45,895 nt of DNA, from NCBI RefSeq assembly GCF_000422465.1, contig NZ_KE383845.1:1-45895 (forward strand), written 5' to 3'. Shown piece after piece: positions 31,772 to 40,904 of this stretch (within the stretch, counting starts at the first letter, position 1; the number at the start of each line of letters is the position of its first letter). The translations under genes were made by a program, and so were the position numbers. This DNA comes from Paenibacillus harenae DSM 16969. Lineage in GTDB: Bacteria > Bacillota > Bacilli > Paenibacillales > Paenibacillaceae. Under the pieces are notes generated by a model. The model had not been told where the DNA came from. It saw only the letters and a program-made list of their open reading frames with translations, and did not search any database.

Positions 31772-32380
31772 TTACGATTCCAAATAGGTTTGCGGGATCG
31801 GTTTTCCGGCTTCCGTCGCCAGATTAATTTGATTAAGCCACGCTTGCGTAAGCTTGCCCGTACCCTTGCGCAGCACTTCTACCTGCACCGTTCGCTTGCC
31901 CCATTGCTCGTATACTTCTTTTATCGTTTCAAAATACAAATCGATGCGTTTGCCTTTAATCGCGGAGCCCGTATCCGCTACGACGCCGTAACCGTAACCG
32001 GGAATATACAGCAGGGTGCCGATGGGAAAGAGCTTTGTGTCGGCGGCGATCGTCGATACTTGATCCCTTCTCACCTTCACTCCCGAGTACGTAATCCCGT
32101 ATTGCGGGTGGCCGGGGCTTTTGCCCGTCGATTCCTCACCGGCCGTATAACCTGTTGCGACAACCTCTATCGTATCGGGTTTGAACTTCTTCCCGCCTTG
32201 AGAGGCCGCTGCCGCTTGAATTAAATTTTTGCTTGCTGCCTTGCCGCCTGCCGCGCCTCCGAGCTTGGATGCCGCTTCGGCCGGCGATGAGCAGCTGCCC
32301 GTATGGAATGCGATGACGATAATCGTCAATAGCAGAAGAACGGGGAAACCTTTTTTCATATCAAAAAAGCTTGTAACCAT
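31772..32380 (-). CDS. 3D-domain protein (YuiC/YocH-like), cell-wall associated
   Basis: The 202-aa protein has a lipoprotein-like or signal-peptide start (KKGFPVLLLLTIIVIAFHTGSCSS; the Cys at about residue 30 lies after a hydrophobic core). An Ala/Gly/Lys linker follows, then the 3D domain (VVATGYTAGEESTGKSPGHP ... GYGYGVVADTGSAIKGKRIDLYF) with the conserved Asp residues that name the domain. 3D proteins share the double-psi barrel of MltA lytic transglycosylases and act on peptidoglycan, and YuiC is a stationary-phase Mlt of B. subtilis. GAGGAGG lies about 12 bp before the ATG. It sits downstream of thrS on the same strand, with a 60-bp gap. Confidence 0.88.
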   Translation of the reverse strand: MVTSFFDMKKGFPVLLLLTIIVIAFHTGSCSSPAEAASKLGGAAGGKAASKNLIQAAAASQGGKKFKPDTIEVVATGYTAGEESTGKSPGHPQYGITYSGVKVRRDQVSTIAADTKLFPIGTLLYIPGYGYGVVADTGSAIKGKRIDLYFETIKEVYEQWGKRTVQVEVLRKGTGKLTQAWLNQINLATEAGKPIPQTYLES

Positions 32381-32440
32381 CAGGGTGCTTCCTCCTCAGA
32401 AGAATAATGCCCCGATGGCCCAAGCTTTATGCGCCGAATT

Positions 32441-34384
32441 TTATTGTTCTTTACCTTCGATTTGCTGCTTCAACAGAGAGATCAGCTCTTTGACCGGCAT
32501 TGAGCCGATATCGCCCTCGCCGCGCTTGCGGACCGACACGGCTTCCGCCTGCATCTCATTCTCGCCTACAACAAGCATATAAGGCGCCTTCTCGAGCTGC
32601 GCCTCGCGAATTTTGTAGCCCAGCTTCTCATTGCGGAGATCGCTTTCGACCCGGATTCCGCTTAATTGAAGCTCTTCAGCCACTTTACGGGCATACGCTT
32701 CATAAGCCGTCGATACCGGAATAACCTTTGCCTGTACCGGAGACAGCCACAGCGGAAGGGCACCCGCGAAGTTTTCCAGCAGGAATGCCGTCATTCTTTC
32801 CATCGTGCTTATGATGCCCCGGTGAATAACGACCGGACGGTGCTTCTTGCCGTCGTCTCCGATATATTCCAGCTCGAAACGCTCCGGTAGCAGGAAGTCA
32901 AGCTGCGCCGTCGACAGCGTCTCCTCTTTGCCCAGCGCGGTTTTAATTTGAACGTCAAGCTTCGGACCGTAGAAGGCCGCCTCGCCCTCCGCCTCGAAGA
33001 ACGGAAGCTCCAGCTCCTCCACAACCTCGCGAAGCATGCGCTGGGACATTTCCCACATCCCGTCATTCTGGAAATACTTCTCCGTATCCTGCGGGTCGCG
33101 GTAGGACAAGCGGAAACGGTATTCCTTGATGCCGAAATCCTCATATACTTTGCGAATTAAATTCACGACTCGTGCGAATTCTTCCTTGATCTGATCCGGA
33201 CGGCAGAAGATGTGCGCATCGTTCAATGTCATCGCGCGTACGCGATGCAAGCCCGTCAACGCGCCCGACATTTCATAACGGTGCATCGTTCCAAGCTCCG
33301 CTATCCTTACCGGCAGATCGCGGTAGCTGCGCATATCGCTCTTGAACACCATCATATGGTGCGGACAGTTCATCGGGCGGAGCACAAGCTCCTCATTGTC
33401 CATGACCATCTTCGGGAACATGTCCTCGCTGTAATGCTCCCAGTGGCCGGATGTTTTGTACAGCTCCACGTTCGCCAGCACCGGGGTATACACATGCTCG
33501 TACCCGAGCCTTTCTTCCAAGTCGACAATATACCTCTCCATTGTCCTGCGAAGCTTAGCGCCGTTCGGAAGCCATAGCGGCAAGCCTTGTCCGACCTCGC
33601 GGGAGAAAGTAAACATTTTAAGCTCGCGGCCCAGCTTACGGTGATCGCGTTTCTTCGCTTCCTCAAGGAAATGAAGATGCTCGTCGAGCTGCGCTTTTTT
33701 CGGAAACGCCGTGCCGTAAATGCGCTGCAGCATCTTGTTCTTCGAATCGCCGCGCCAATACGCGCCCGCTACATTCAGAAGCTTAAACGCTTTAATGCGG
33801 CCGGTAGACGGCAGATGCGGTCCGCGGCAAAGGTCAAAAAACTCGCCTTGATCGTACAGCGTAATAACCGAATCCTCAGGCAAATCGCGAATCAGCTCAA
33901 GCTTCAGGTTATCATTCAGTTCGGTGAAGATCGCAAGAGCCTCGTCGCGGCTTACGACGCGGCGGCGAATGTCCAGGTTCTGCTGCGTAATTTTTTCCAT
34001 TTCCTTCTCAATCTTCGCCAGGTCCTCCGGCGTTAACGATTGATCCATGTCGATATCGTAATAGAAGCCGTCCTCGATGACCGGACCGATTCCAAGCTTT
34101 ACATTTGCATCGCCATACAGACGTTTAATCGCCTGCGCGAGAAGATGGGCCGTACTGTGGCGGTATACCTCAAGGCCGTCCGCAGACTCCACCGTTACGA
34201 TTTCAACCGCTGCGTCCGCGTCAATCGGCGCATACACATCGACCACTTTGCCATTTATTTTACCTGCGATGGCGTTTTTCCGCAGTCCCGGGCTGATCGA
34301 GCCTGCAACCTCTTCAATCGTTGTCCCTGCGTTATACTCCCTGACGGCCCCGTCCGGTAAAGTTACTTGAATTGCCATTTTCAT
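32441..34384 (-). CDS. thrS: Threonyl-tRNA synthetase
   Basis: The 647-aa class II enzyme has an N-terminal TGS domain (about 1-62), the editing domain with HSTAHLLAQA and the CRGPHLPSTG Cys/His pair, catalytic motifs including the zinc Cys in RPMNCPHHMM, YEMSGALTGLHRVR, HRGIISTMERM, and an anticodon-binding C-terminus. Length fits the family. Two ATG codons, at 34384 and 34378, are both usable behind AGGAGGATG; the first is kept. Expression is likely set by the T-box upstream. In B. subtilis ytxC also precedes thrS, and the same order is seen here. Confidence 0.96.
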   Translation of the reverse strand: MKMAIQVTLPDGAVREYNAGTTIEEVAGSISPGLRKNAIAGKINGKVVDVYAPIDADAAVEIVTVESADGLEVYRHSTAHLLAQAIKRLYGDANVKLGIGPVIEDGFYYDIDMDQSLTPEDLAKIEKEMEKITQQNLDIRRRVVSRDEALAIFTELNDNLKLELIRDLPEDSVITLYDQGEFFDLCRGPHLPSTGRIKAFKLLNVAGAYWRGDSKNKMLQRIYGTAFPKKAQLDEHLHFLEEAKKRDHRKLGRELKMFTFSREVGQGLPLWLPNGAKLRRTMERYIVDLEERLGYEHVYTPVLANVELYKTSGHWEHYSEDMFPKMVMDNEELVLRPMNCPHHMMVFKSDMRSYRDLPVRIAELGTMHRYEMSGALTGLHRVRAMTLNDAHIFCRPDQIKEEFARVVNLIRKVYEDFGIKEYRFRLSYRDPQDTEKYFQNDGMWEMSQRMLREVVEELELPFFEAEGEAAFYGPKLDVQIKTALGKEETLSTAQLDFLLPERFELEYIGDDGKKHRPVVIHRGIISTMERMTAFLLENFAGALPLWLSPVQAKVIPVSTAYEAYARKVAEELQLSGIRVESDLRNEKLGYKIREAQLEKAPYMLVVGENEMQAEAVSVRKRGEGDIGSMPVKELISLLKQQIEGKEQ

Positions 34385-34436
34385 TCATCCTCCTGATTAT
34401 CAGTAAATCTGTAACAAGCTTATAAGAACGCAAAAA

Positions 34437-34735
34437 AAGCACGCATCCCAAAAAGGGACGAGTGCTTGTATGCTCGTGGTTCCACCCTACTTCAACTGCG
34501 CTTCCGGTAGCGCCACGCAGTCCTTGTATGCTCTGGTAACGGAGAGTTCCGGTACAGCTTACTGCCGCAACGATTCCGGTTACGAAATGGCCACAGGTTC
34601 AACCGTACAGCTTCAAAGGGGTACATCTGCTGATTATTGAAGGAAATTGCAGCCAAGTTTCCTTTCTCTGAGCCAAATCGCTATAGCAGATACATGTCTT
34701 TGTCATAGCCGATTACATCCTATATGTGAGTCATT
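34437..34735 (-). promoter_or_regulatory. T-box riboswitch (threonine) upstream of thrS
   Basis: The minus strand carries the T-box core AGGGTGGAACCACG (34488-34475), followed by a terminator stem GGGACGAGTGCTT/AAGCACGCATCCC (34437-34467) with a T tail. Stem I lies in about 34620-34735; an ACC threonine codon in AGATGTACCCC (about 34619-34629) is a plausible specifier. The element reads the tRNA-Thr charging state: uncharged tRNA favours the antiterminator. It fills the 373-bp gap 34385-34757. Confidence 0.92.
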
Positions 34736-34757
34736 ATAGCTCGACTGGAACGATTGG

Positions 34758-35690
34758 TCAAGGCTGAATAAGCTCATCGAGCGTATGGCTGCATGACACG
34801 CACCGCTCGCATACCGTTACCCGCTGGTCAAATATCGTTTCAATCGTTCGGATGACCTGCATGTCTGGCTGCCGGGTATGAATCGTAATATGCTTCGGCG
34901 ATACGGAAATAAGCGAGCTTATAACCATATCTTCGATATTCATTTCCGTTTCCAGCATTTCCGCGACTATCCGGTCCGACGGCGGGTTCGGATCCAAAGG
35001 CTGGAAGCTGCCGTCGTAGAGCATAAAATCATGTCCGCCTTTGTGGAGCAGATGCACCATCGGAATTTTGGTGTCTTGAAGGAACACAAAGTATTTTAAC
35101 AGTGAAATAAACTCCTGATATTGCTTATCCAGCACGTATTCATCTAACGCATATTCAACGAGCTCTGTCAATTCTTTGCGATACAGTTCAAGCCGGAATT
35201 TAATTAAGCCTTCTATATTAAGCTGCGTATGCTCCTGCAGGTATTGTTCGATTTCTACGACTATTTTGTTCTTCCTTCTTATACGGTCGGCATCCAGAAA
35301 TCTTGCGCTTAATCCGTCCCAATCCTTCCCATGCAGCAGATCATGACAATAACGCTCAATCGCTTCCGGTTCCAACCCCGATTGATTCCGATATTTCCTG
35401 CGAATCATGTTCGAGAGCATCGTCTGCTCCAGCTCGCTTACTATAAACTCGGCGACCGCCCTGGCTGCTGCCTTGTATAAGACGGGTCCGTGTGTTTTCA
35501 GTTGAAAATGCGGCAGTTCAGCCTGGCATTGTATATCCAGCTCGGATACGGCATGAAAGGTTACAAGCGCAGCATCGCTCACTGGATTGTTAATATGTAA
35601 ATCGACGTTCGCTTCTTCCGTCAACCAATTTATTAGCTTATTTACTGACTGTTGGAGGCTTCTAGGCAAAGATACCGTAAATAGCTCCAT
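34758..35690 (-). CDS. ytxC: Sporulation-linked protein YtxC
   Basis: From the ATG at 35688-35690 the 310-aa protein begins MELFTVSLPRSLQQSVNKLINWLTEEA and contains EFIVSELEQTMLSNMIRRKYRNQS and EYALDEYVLDKQYQEFISLLKYFV, typical of the YtxC family of Firmicute proteins of unknown function annotated as sporulation-associated. It ends with a four-Cys segment (CERCVSCSH), possibly a metal site. GGGGTGAGCTC precedes the ATG; the longer frame to 35837 has no ribosome site. In B. subtilis ytxC is also next to thrS. The gene is slightly longer than the B. subtilis protein (about 281 aa). Confidence 0.87.
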   Translation of the reverse strand: MELFTVSLPRSLQQSVNKLINWLTEEANVDLHINNPVSDAALVTFHAVSELDIQCQAELPHFQLKTHGPVLYKAAARAVAEFIVSELEQTMLSNMIRRKYRNQSGLEPEAIERYCHDLLHGKDWDGLSARFLDADRIRRKNKIVVEIEQYLQEHTQLNIEGLIKFRLELYRKELTELVEYALDEYVLDKQYQEFISLLKYFVFLQDTKIPMVHLLHKGGHDFMLYDGSFQPLDPNPPSDRIVAEMLETEMNIEDMVISSLISVSPKHITIHTRQPDMQVIRTIETIFDQRVTVCERCVSCSHTLDELIQP

Positions 35691-35807
35691 GAGCTCACCC
35701 CTTTCTTTCCTTATCAGTATATGGTCCCATGCTTGGGGATATACGATGAAGAGATTGGAATGTAAGGGAAGGCTTATTCGGACAACATATAAATTCTTAG
35801 AATTGCA

Positions 35808-35862
35808 AAAAGCCCGCGAAATCCTCTTTGCCTCCAAGGAGGCTTACGGTTCGCAGGCTTTT
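35808..35862 (-). terminator. Nested-hairpin terminator after mqnC
   Basis: AAAAGCCCGCGAA pairs with TTCGCAGGCTTTT (one mismatch) and encloses a second perfect stem GCCTCC/GGAGGC (35830-35843). The minus-strand stem ends in TTTTTGC. Confidence 0.85.
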
Positions 35863-35880
35863 GTTAGTTATATGGAAATT

Positions 35881-37017
35881 TCAGTTCTGCATCACGAAGT
35901 CCAAATCCGCCTTATCGGTTTCATTGTAAACCTTCAAAATGTTATATTTCGTGTCCCGCTGAGCAGGAATTTTGCCGCATTCGCGAATGAGCTGGAGAAT
36001 GAGTTCAATGTTGACCTTATGCGTTGTGCCTGCGGCCGACACGACATTTTCTTCGATCATCGTGCTGCCGAAGTCATTGCACCCGTACGATAGCGACAGC
36101 TTACCCATCTCCGGCCCCATCGTCACCCACGACGATTGAAAGTTCTTAATATTATCGAGCATAATGCGGCTGGCGGCAACGATACGCAAATATTCCTCCG
36201 GCTTCGCTTTCTCCAGCTTCAAATTCGTGTTATCCGGCTGGAACGGCCACGAAATAAAAGCCAGGAAGCCTGTAGACGGATATTGATTTGCGATACATTC
36301 ATCTTGAGCGTCCCGGATACGAAGCATATGCAGCGCGCGCTCCTCGATCGTCTCGCCTAAGCCGTACACCATCGTAGCGGTCGTATTCATGCCGTGACGG
36401 TGCGCAGACTTCATGACATCCATCCAGTCCGTCCAAGATCCTTTCAAACGGCTGATTTTGCGGCGCGTGCGATCGTCCAAAATCTCGGCTCCTCCGCCAG
36501 GCAAGGAATCCAGCCCGGCTTCGTGCAGCTGCCGAATGACCTCATCCAAAGTTAAACCGTTCGATACGACCTTCATCTTCTGAATTTCCGCAGGCGAGAA
36601 GGAGTGCATCGTAATGCCAGGAAAATGCTGTTTAATTTTGCGAAGCAGATCCAAATAGTACGCGAACGGCAAATCCGGATTCGTTCCGCCTTGCATCAAG
36701 ATTTCGGTTCCGCCTACGTCAATCGTTTCCTGAATTTTATTCAGGATCGTCTCATCCGGCAGCACGTAACCTTCCTTTGACCCCGGAGCGCGGTAGAATG
36801 CGCAAAATCTGCAATAAACGTCGCATACATTCGTGTAGTTCACGTTTCGCCCAACGACGAATGTCGTGATCGGCTCGGGATGGTGCCTCAACATGATTTG
36901 ATTGGCGGCATGCCCCATTTTCTCAATCTGATCTGAAGCGAGAAGCTCCATGCCTTCCTCCAGACTGACTCGTTCACCCCGCAGCGCTTTATCCAAAATC
37001 TGGTCTAACGTACTCAT
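35881..37017 (-). CDS. mqnC: Cyclic dehypoxanthinyl futalosine synthase (radical SAM)
   Basis: MqnC converts dehypoxanthine futalosine to its cyclic form in the futalosine route to menaquinone. The 378-aa protein has the radical SAM triad C65-x3-C69-x2-C72 (NVCDVYCRFC), GGTEILMQGGTNPDLP, DSLPGGGAEILDDRTRR, TATMVYGLGETIEER and a C-terminal MIEENVVSAAGTTH. These separate it from other radical SAM enzymes and match MqnC. The gene stands alone; mqnA, mqnD or mqnE are not in the window. AGGAGGTCTCGCGGA precedes the ATG. B. subtilis uses the other (Men) route, so this gene separates this lineage from Bacillus. Confidence 0.92.
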   Translation of the reverse strand: MSTLDQILDKALRGERVSLEEGMELLASDQIEKMGHAANQIMLRHHPEPITTFVVGRNVNYTNVCDVYCRFCAFYRAPGSKEGYVLPDETILNKIQETIDVGGTEILMQGGTNPDLPFAYYLDLLRKIKQHFPGITMHSFSPAEIQKMKVVSNGLTLDEVIRQLHEAGLDSLPGGGAEILDDRTRRKISRLKGSWTDWMDVMKSAHRHGMNTTATMVYGLGETIEERALHMLRIRDAQDECIANQYPSTGFLAFISWPFQPDNTNLKLEKAKPEEYLRIVAASRIMLDNIKNFQSSWVTMGPEMGKLSLSYGCNDFGSTMIEENVVSAAGTTHKVNIELILQLIRECGKIPAQRDTKYNILKVYNETDKADLDFVMQN

Positions 37018-37132
37018 TCCGCGAGACCTCCTTAGTTCCGTTCTTAATTGTCAATCGATCACTTCATCCTAACATATTTCATCTCGGCAAGTCATCAGCT
37101 TTAAACAGGTCTCTGTGTCAAAATAACGAAAG

Positions 37133-37154
37133 AAACACGGGATGTCCCGTGTTT
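37133..37154 (-). terminator. Terminator after metC
   Basis: AAACACGGGA (37133-37142) and TCCCGTGTTT (37145-37154) form a 10-bp stem with a 2-base loop; the minus-strand stem is followed by CTTTCGTTATTTT. Confidence 0.85.
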
Positions 37155-37173
37155 TCCTTCCGTTTTGGCCTAT

Positions 37174-38346
37174 TTAGGCGCGCAGCGCCTGATCCAAATC
37201 CCCGATCAAATCATCGATATCTTCAAGCCCTACCGAGTAGCGCACCAATCCGTCCGTAATCCCGCGGGCATGGCGCACTTCCTTCGGCATGGCCGCATGC
37301 GACATCATCGCAGGATAAGATAAAATGCTCTCGACTGCGCCTAAGCTGACCGCTACCAGAGGCAGCTGAACTTTGCTAAGCAGCGTCTTCGCCCTCTCGC
37401 CGCTGCCAACGTCGAAGGATACGACCGCGCCGTAGCCGAGCGACTGCTTCTCGTGAATTTCCTTGCCGGGGTGACCTTCAAGGCCAGGATAATAAACGGC
37501 CTTCACTTCTTCATGCTGCGATAACCATTGCGCCAGTCTGCGCGCGCTTCGTTCACTGTGCTCCATTCTTGCCTGCAGCGTCTTCATGCCGCGCATAAGC
37601 AGCCATGATTCCTGTGCGCTCAGCACCGTTCCCAGGCCGTTCTGAAGCTGCTTCAGACGTCTTCCGAGATTTTCGTCCGCCGTCACCGCAAGCCCGGCCA
37701 ATACGTCGCTATGCCCGCTCAGAAATTTGGTTGCGCTGTGAAGCACGATATCGACGCCAAGCTCGATCGGGCGCTGATGGTAAGGCGTCATGAACGTATT
37801 ATCGAGCATGGTTAGCAGGCCATGCTCCTTCGCCCATGCCGCCGTTTCGGCGATGTTCGTAATTTTAAGCGTCGGATTCGACGGCGTTTCCATAAATACC
37901 GCCTTTGTATTCGGCTTTAATGTTGCCTTCACCGCATCGAAATCCGTCATATCCACGAACGTGGATTCAATGCCAAGCCTGTCGAGAATTGACGTCAGCA
38001 GCCGGTATGTACCGCCGTACACATCCTCGGTCACTATGACATGCTCACCGGCGGACAGCAGCAGGAAGGAGGTCGAGATCGCCGCCATCCCCGACGCGAA
38101 CGCGAAGCCTCGGGCACCGCCTTCCAGCAGCGCGATGTAATCTTCAAGGGCCTGCCGGGTCGGATTGCCTGAACGGCTGTAATCAAAATCGGGCGGATTG
38201 AAAATATCGTGATGATGAAACGTCGACGCCTGAAAAATCGGCACGCTGGACGCACCCGTATGTTCGTCAATCTCCGCTCCAAAATGAAGCAGCTTCGTCG
38301 CGAATCGCCGGTCGGCCGGCTTCGGCTTGTTATTCTCTTCGCTCAT
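37174..38346 (-). CDS. metC: Cystathionine beta-lyase
   Basis: The 390-aa Cys/Met-metabolism PLP enzyme has SRSGNPTRQALED, FASGMAAISTSFLLL, VYGGTYRLL, ETPSNPTLKITNI, and the PLP Lys in LHSATKFLSGHSDVLAG. It should split cystathionine to homocysteine, pyruvate and ammonia. metI lies 5 bp upstream and has the same fold but lacks the beta-lyase segments. The assignment of lyase versus synthase rests on operon order (metI-metC as in B. subtilis) and on similarity recalled, so the two roles could be interchanged. It is the last gene of the metA-metI-metC transcript. Confidence 0.88.
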   Translation of the reverse strand: MSEENNKPKPADRRFATKLLHFGAEIDEHTGASSVPIFQASTFHHHDIFNPPDFDYSRSGNPTRQALEDYIALLEGGARGFAFASGMAAISTSFLLLSAGEHVIVTEDVYGGTYRLLTSILDRLGIESTFVDMTDFDAVKATLKPNTKAVFMETPSNPTLKITNIAETAAWAKEHGLLTMLDNTFMTPYHQRPIELGVDIVLHSATKFLSGHSDVLAGLAVTADENLGRRLKQLQNGLGTVLSAQESWLLMRGMKTLQARMEHSERSARRLAQWLSQHEEVKAVYYPGLEGHPGKEIHEKQSLGYGAVVSFDVGSGERAKTLLSKVQLPLVAVSLGAVESILSYPAMMSHAAMPKEVRHARGITDGLVRYSVGLEDIDDLIGDLDQALRA

Positions 38347-38351
38347 GGCCG

Positions 38352-39512
38352 TTACCCCTCCCCGATTTCTCGTTTGGCGGCGGCAAGCGCCTGCTCCAAA
38401 TCCGCGATCAAGTCGTCGGCATGCTCGATGCCGACCGAGAAGCGAAGCAGCCGGTCGTCCACGCCGATCGCCTGACGGATTTCAAGCGGGATGTCCGCAT
38501 GCGTCTGCACAGCCGGGTAGGTCATTAGCGACTCAACTCCGCCGAGGCTTTCGGCAAACGCGATGAGCTTAATGTGGCGGAGAATCGGCTCCACGTAGCG
38601 GGCATCTCTCAACCGGAACGAGAATATGCCGGTATTGCCGGAGGATTGCCTGTTCTGAATGTCGTGGCCCGGGTGATGCGGAAGGGCCGGATAATATACA
38701 TCTTCAATTGCCGGATGCTCCATCAGATAGTTGGCAATCGTTGTCGCATTATATTGGTGCCGTTCCATCCGCAGCGCCAGCGTCTTCATGCCTCTCATCA
38801 GCAGCCAGCAATCCTGCGGGCCCAGTACCGCGCCGATGGAATTGTGCAGAAATGCCATTTCTATCGACAGCTCTTGGCCTTTCGTGACGATCAAGCCGGC
38901 CAGCACATCGTTGTGGCCGCCCAAATACTTGGTCGCGCTGTGGATAATAATATCCGCGCCAAGCTCGATCGGCCGCTGGAAGAACGGTGTCAGCAGCGTA
39001 TTGTCAACGATCGTCAACAGCCCTTTCGACTTCGCCCATGCGCAGACGCGCTCCAAATCGGTAATCATCATAAGCGGATTAGTCGGCGTTTCGATAAGAA
39101 CAGCCTTGGTGTTCGGCGTCCAAAGCGAAGCCATTGCGTCGATATCGTTGGTATCTACATAAGAAGCCGTAACGCCAAATCTCGTCATGATCCGCTCTAG
39201 CAGGCGATACGTGCCGCCGTATAAGTCCAGCGAAACGATCAGATGGTCCCCTTGACCGAATAGCGCAAATATGGTCTGCAGAGCCGCCATGCCGGAGCTG
39301 CAGGCAAATGCCGCATCTCCGGATTCCAATTGCGCAGCCGCTTCTTCAAGTACAGCTCTTGTCGGGCTTTTCGTACGCGCGTAGTCAAAGCCTGTGCTTT
39401 CTCCGAGCTTAGGATGGCGGAACGCGGTAGCCTGATACACAGGAAAGCTGACCGCTCCGGTTACGGGCTCCTTAATCGATCCGATCTGAGCCAAATGACT
39501 TTCGATTTTCAT
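38352..39512 (-). CDS. metI: Cystathionine gamma-synthase / O-acetylhomoserine thiolyase
   Basis: The 386-aa PLP enzyme begins KIESHLAQIGSIKEPVTGAVSFPVYQATAFRHPKLGESTGFDYART and has SSGMAALQTIF, DLYGGTYRLLER, ETPTNPLMMITDL and the PLP Lys in IHSATKYLGGHNDVLAG. The YART motif and QATAFRHP are close to B. subtilis MetI, which condenses O-acetylhomoserine with cysteine (and sulfide). It follows metA by 25 bp and precedes metC by 5 bp, so it shares the SAM-riboswitch transcript. GAGGGAGTGC precedes the ATG. Confidence 0.88.
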   Translation of the reverse strand: MKIESHLAQIGSIKEPVTGAVSFPVYQATAFRHPKLGESTGFDYARTKSPTRAVLEEAAAQLESGDAAFACSSGMAALQTIFALFGQGDHLIVSLDLYGGTYRLLERIMTRFGVTASYVDTNDIDAMASLWTPNTKAVLIETPTNPLMMITDLERVCAWAKSKGLLTIVDNTLLTPFFQRPIELGADIIIHSATKYLGGHNDVLAGLIVTKGQELSIEMAFLHNSIGAVLGPQDCWLLMRGMKTLALRMERHQYNATTIANYLMEHPAIEDVYYPALPHHPGHDIQNRQSSGNTGIFSFRLRDARYVEPILRHIKLIAFAESLGGVESLMTYPAVQTHADIPLEIRQAIGVDDRLLRFSVGIEHADDLIADLEQALAAAKREIGEG

Positions 39513-39537
39513 TGAAGTTGCACTCCCTCGAATAAAG

Positions 39538-40455
39538 TTAGATGCCCGCGCCTAGATCAAACGGCGTTTGCTGGTACACATAGTAGTTGAGCCAGTTCGA
39601 AAACAATAGGTTAGCATGCGCCCGCCAAGTGGACAATGGCTGAGCGGACGGATTATCGCCTGGGAAATAATTCATTGGCACGTTAATGCGAAGCCCCTTT
39701 GCCTGATCGCGGTCATATTCGAACTTCAACGATGTCGGATCATACTCCGAATGACCGGTAACGAATATTTGTCTGCCGTCCCTGGATGCAACGATGTAGA
39801 CGCCGGAATCCTGCGAGGCAGATAAAATTTCCAAATTGTCGATCGGCTCTATATCCTCGCGGCGAACCTCGGTATGCCTCGATTGCGGCACGTAGAATAA
39901 TTCATCAAAGCCCCGCAGCAGGCTCACGTTACGTTTTTCTACGTTATGCGGGAAGACGCCGAACATTTTTTTATCCAAATTATATTTTGGCACGTTGTAA
40001 TGATGGTACAGGCCCGCTTGCGCCGCCCAACAAATGTGAAAGGTAGAGGTTACGCGCCTTGCGCTCCAATCCATGATTTCTTTCAGCTCTTCCCAGTAGG
40101 TTACTTCCTCGAACGGCAAATGCTCGACCGGCGCACCTGTGATAATTAGGCCGTCGTAATATTCATGTTGGATATCGTCGAACGTTTTGTAGAACGATTC
40201 CAAATGATCGGCGGATGTGTTCTTCGAAGTATGCGTCCTCGGGTGAAGCAGGACGACCTCGACCTGAAGCGGCGTGTTGCCGATCAGCCTGAGAAGCTGC
40301 GTCTCCGTCGTTTCTTTCGTAGGCATCAAGTTCAAAATGGCAATTCTGAGCGGACGGATATCTTGATGGTAAGCGATGCTCTCGTCCATCACGAATATGT
40401 TCTCGTTACTCAGTATTTCCTTGGCCGGCAGGTTATCCGGTACTTTAATCGGCAT
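39538..40455 (-). CDS. metA: Homoserine O-acetyltransferase (MetA)
   Basis: MetA activates the homoserine hydroxyl as the first committed step of methionine synthesis. The ATG at 40453-40455 is preceded by AAAGGAG at 9 bp and gives 305 aa starting MPIKVPDNLPAKEIL. It has the catalytic Cys in FHICWAAQAGLYHHY, the YDGLIITGAPVEHLPFEEV motif and the FVTGHSEYD His. Glu after GAPV is at the position reported to select acetyl-CoA over succinyl-CoA in Bacillus MetA (Gly in E. coli), so an acetyltransferase is predicted. It is the first gene after the SAM riboswitch. Confidence 0.93.
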   Translation of the reverse strand: MPIKVPDNLPAKEILSNENIFVMDESIAYHQDIRPLRIAILNLMPTKETTETQLLRLIGNTPLQVEVVLLHPRTHTSKNTSADHLESFYKTFDDIQHEYYDGLIITGAPVEHLPFEEVTYWEELKEIMDWSARRVTSTFHICWAAQAGLYHHYNVPKYNLDKKMFGVFPHNVEKRNVSLLRGFDELFYVPQSRHTEVRREDIEPIDNLEILSASQDSGVYIVASRDGRQIFVTGHSEYDPTSLKFEYDRDQAKGLRINVPMNYFPGDNPSAQPLSTWRAHANLLFSNWLNYYVYQQTPFDLGAGI

Positions 40456-40540
40456 GCGGAACCACTCCTTTAAATAGTTTGTCGCCAAAACTTATCCCGG
40501 GTCGCATAAGCTTTGGCAGATTGGCCGCTTAAATAACAAA

Positions 40541-40703
40541 AAGACCCTTTCTGCTGTGAGAAAAGGTCGTATGCTCGGTTAAGAAGCCATCCGCCTCTCT
40601 CATCTCTCAGAAACTAAAAATGTTTCCGCAAGAATTAGCACCGTGCATATTACGCCGGTTGCCGGGCTTCATCGGGCTAGTCCCTCCGCCTGCTCTTGAT
40701 AAG
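40541..40703 (-). promoter_or_regulatory. SAM-I (S-box) riboswitch controlling metA-metI-metC
   Basis: On the minus strand CTTATCAAGAGCAGGCGGAGGGACTAG (40703-40677) and GATGAAGCCCGGCAACC (40668-40652) are the conserved P1-P2 and J/P3 parts of the S-box. A terminator stem (GACCTTTTCT with AGAAAGGGTC, 40541-40568) with a T tail follows. SAM binding should favour termination and switch the operon off. metA starts 86 bp downstream of the terminator. Confidence 0.95.
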
Positions 40704-40825
40704 AAAGTAGTCTATTCAATTTTCGCGGTACGATTATATTTTTTACTTTAATGCATTCTGTTATTCGCGTCAAGAAGCGACTTTGCATATGTTAGTGCAT
40801 AGGCGGAAGCCGACGGTTTTTTGGC

Positions 40826-40855
40826 TTGAATGTAAAGCGGGTGCGGGAGTATACT
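40826..40855 (+). promoter_or_regulatory. Sigma-A promoter of the corA transcript
   Basis: TTGAAT (40826-40831) and TATACT (40850-40855) with an 18-bp spacer, 50 bp before the small leader ORF. Confidence 0.7.
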
Positions 40856-40904
40856 AGACAAGGATTATTGTTGTTTATTCCATTCGTAAAGGGGGCAAGC
40901 GGAC

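Noticed and set aside
38574..39200. 208-aa plus-strand frame opposite metI
   Set aside because: Antisense shadow of metI, which has conserved PLP motifs.
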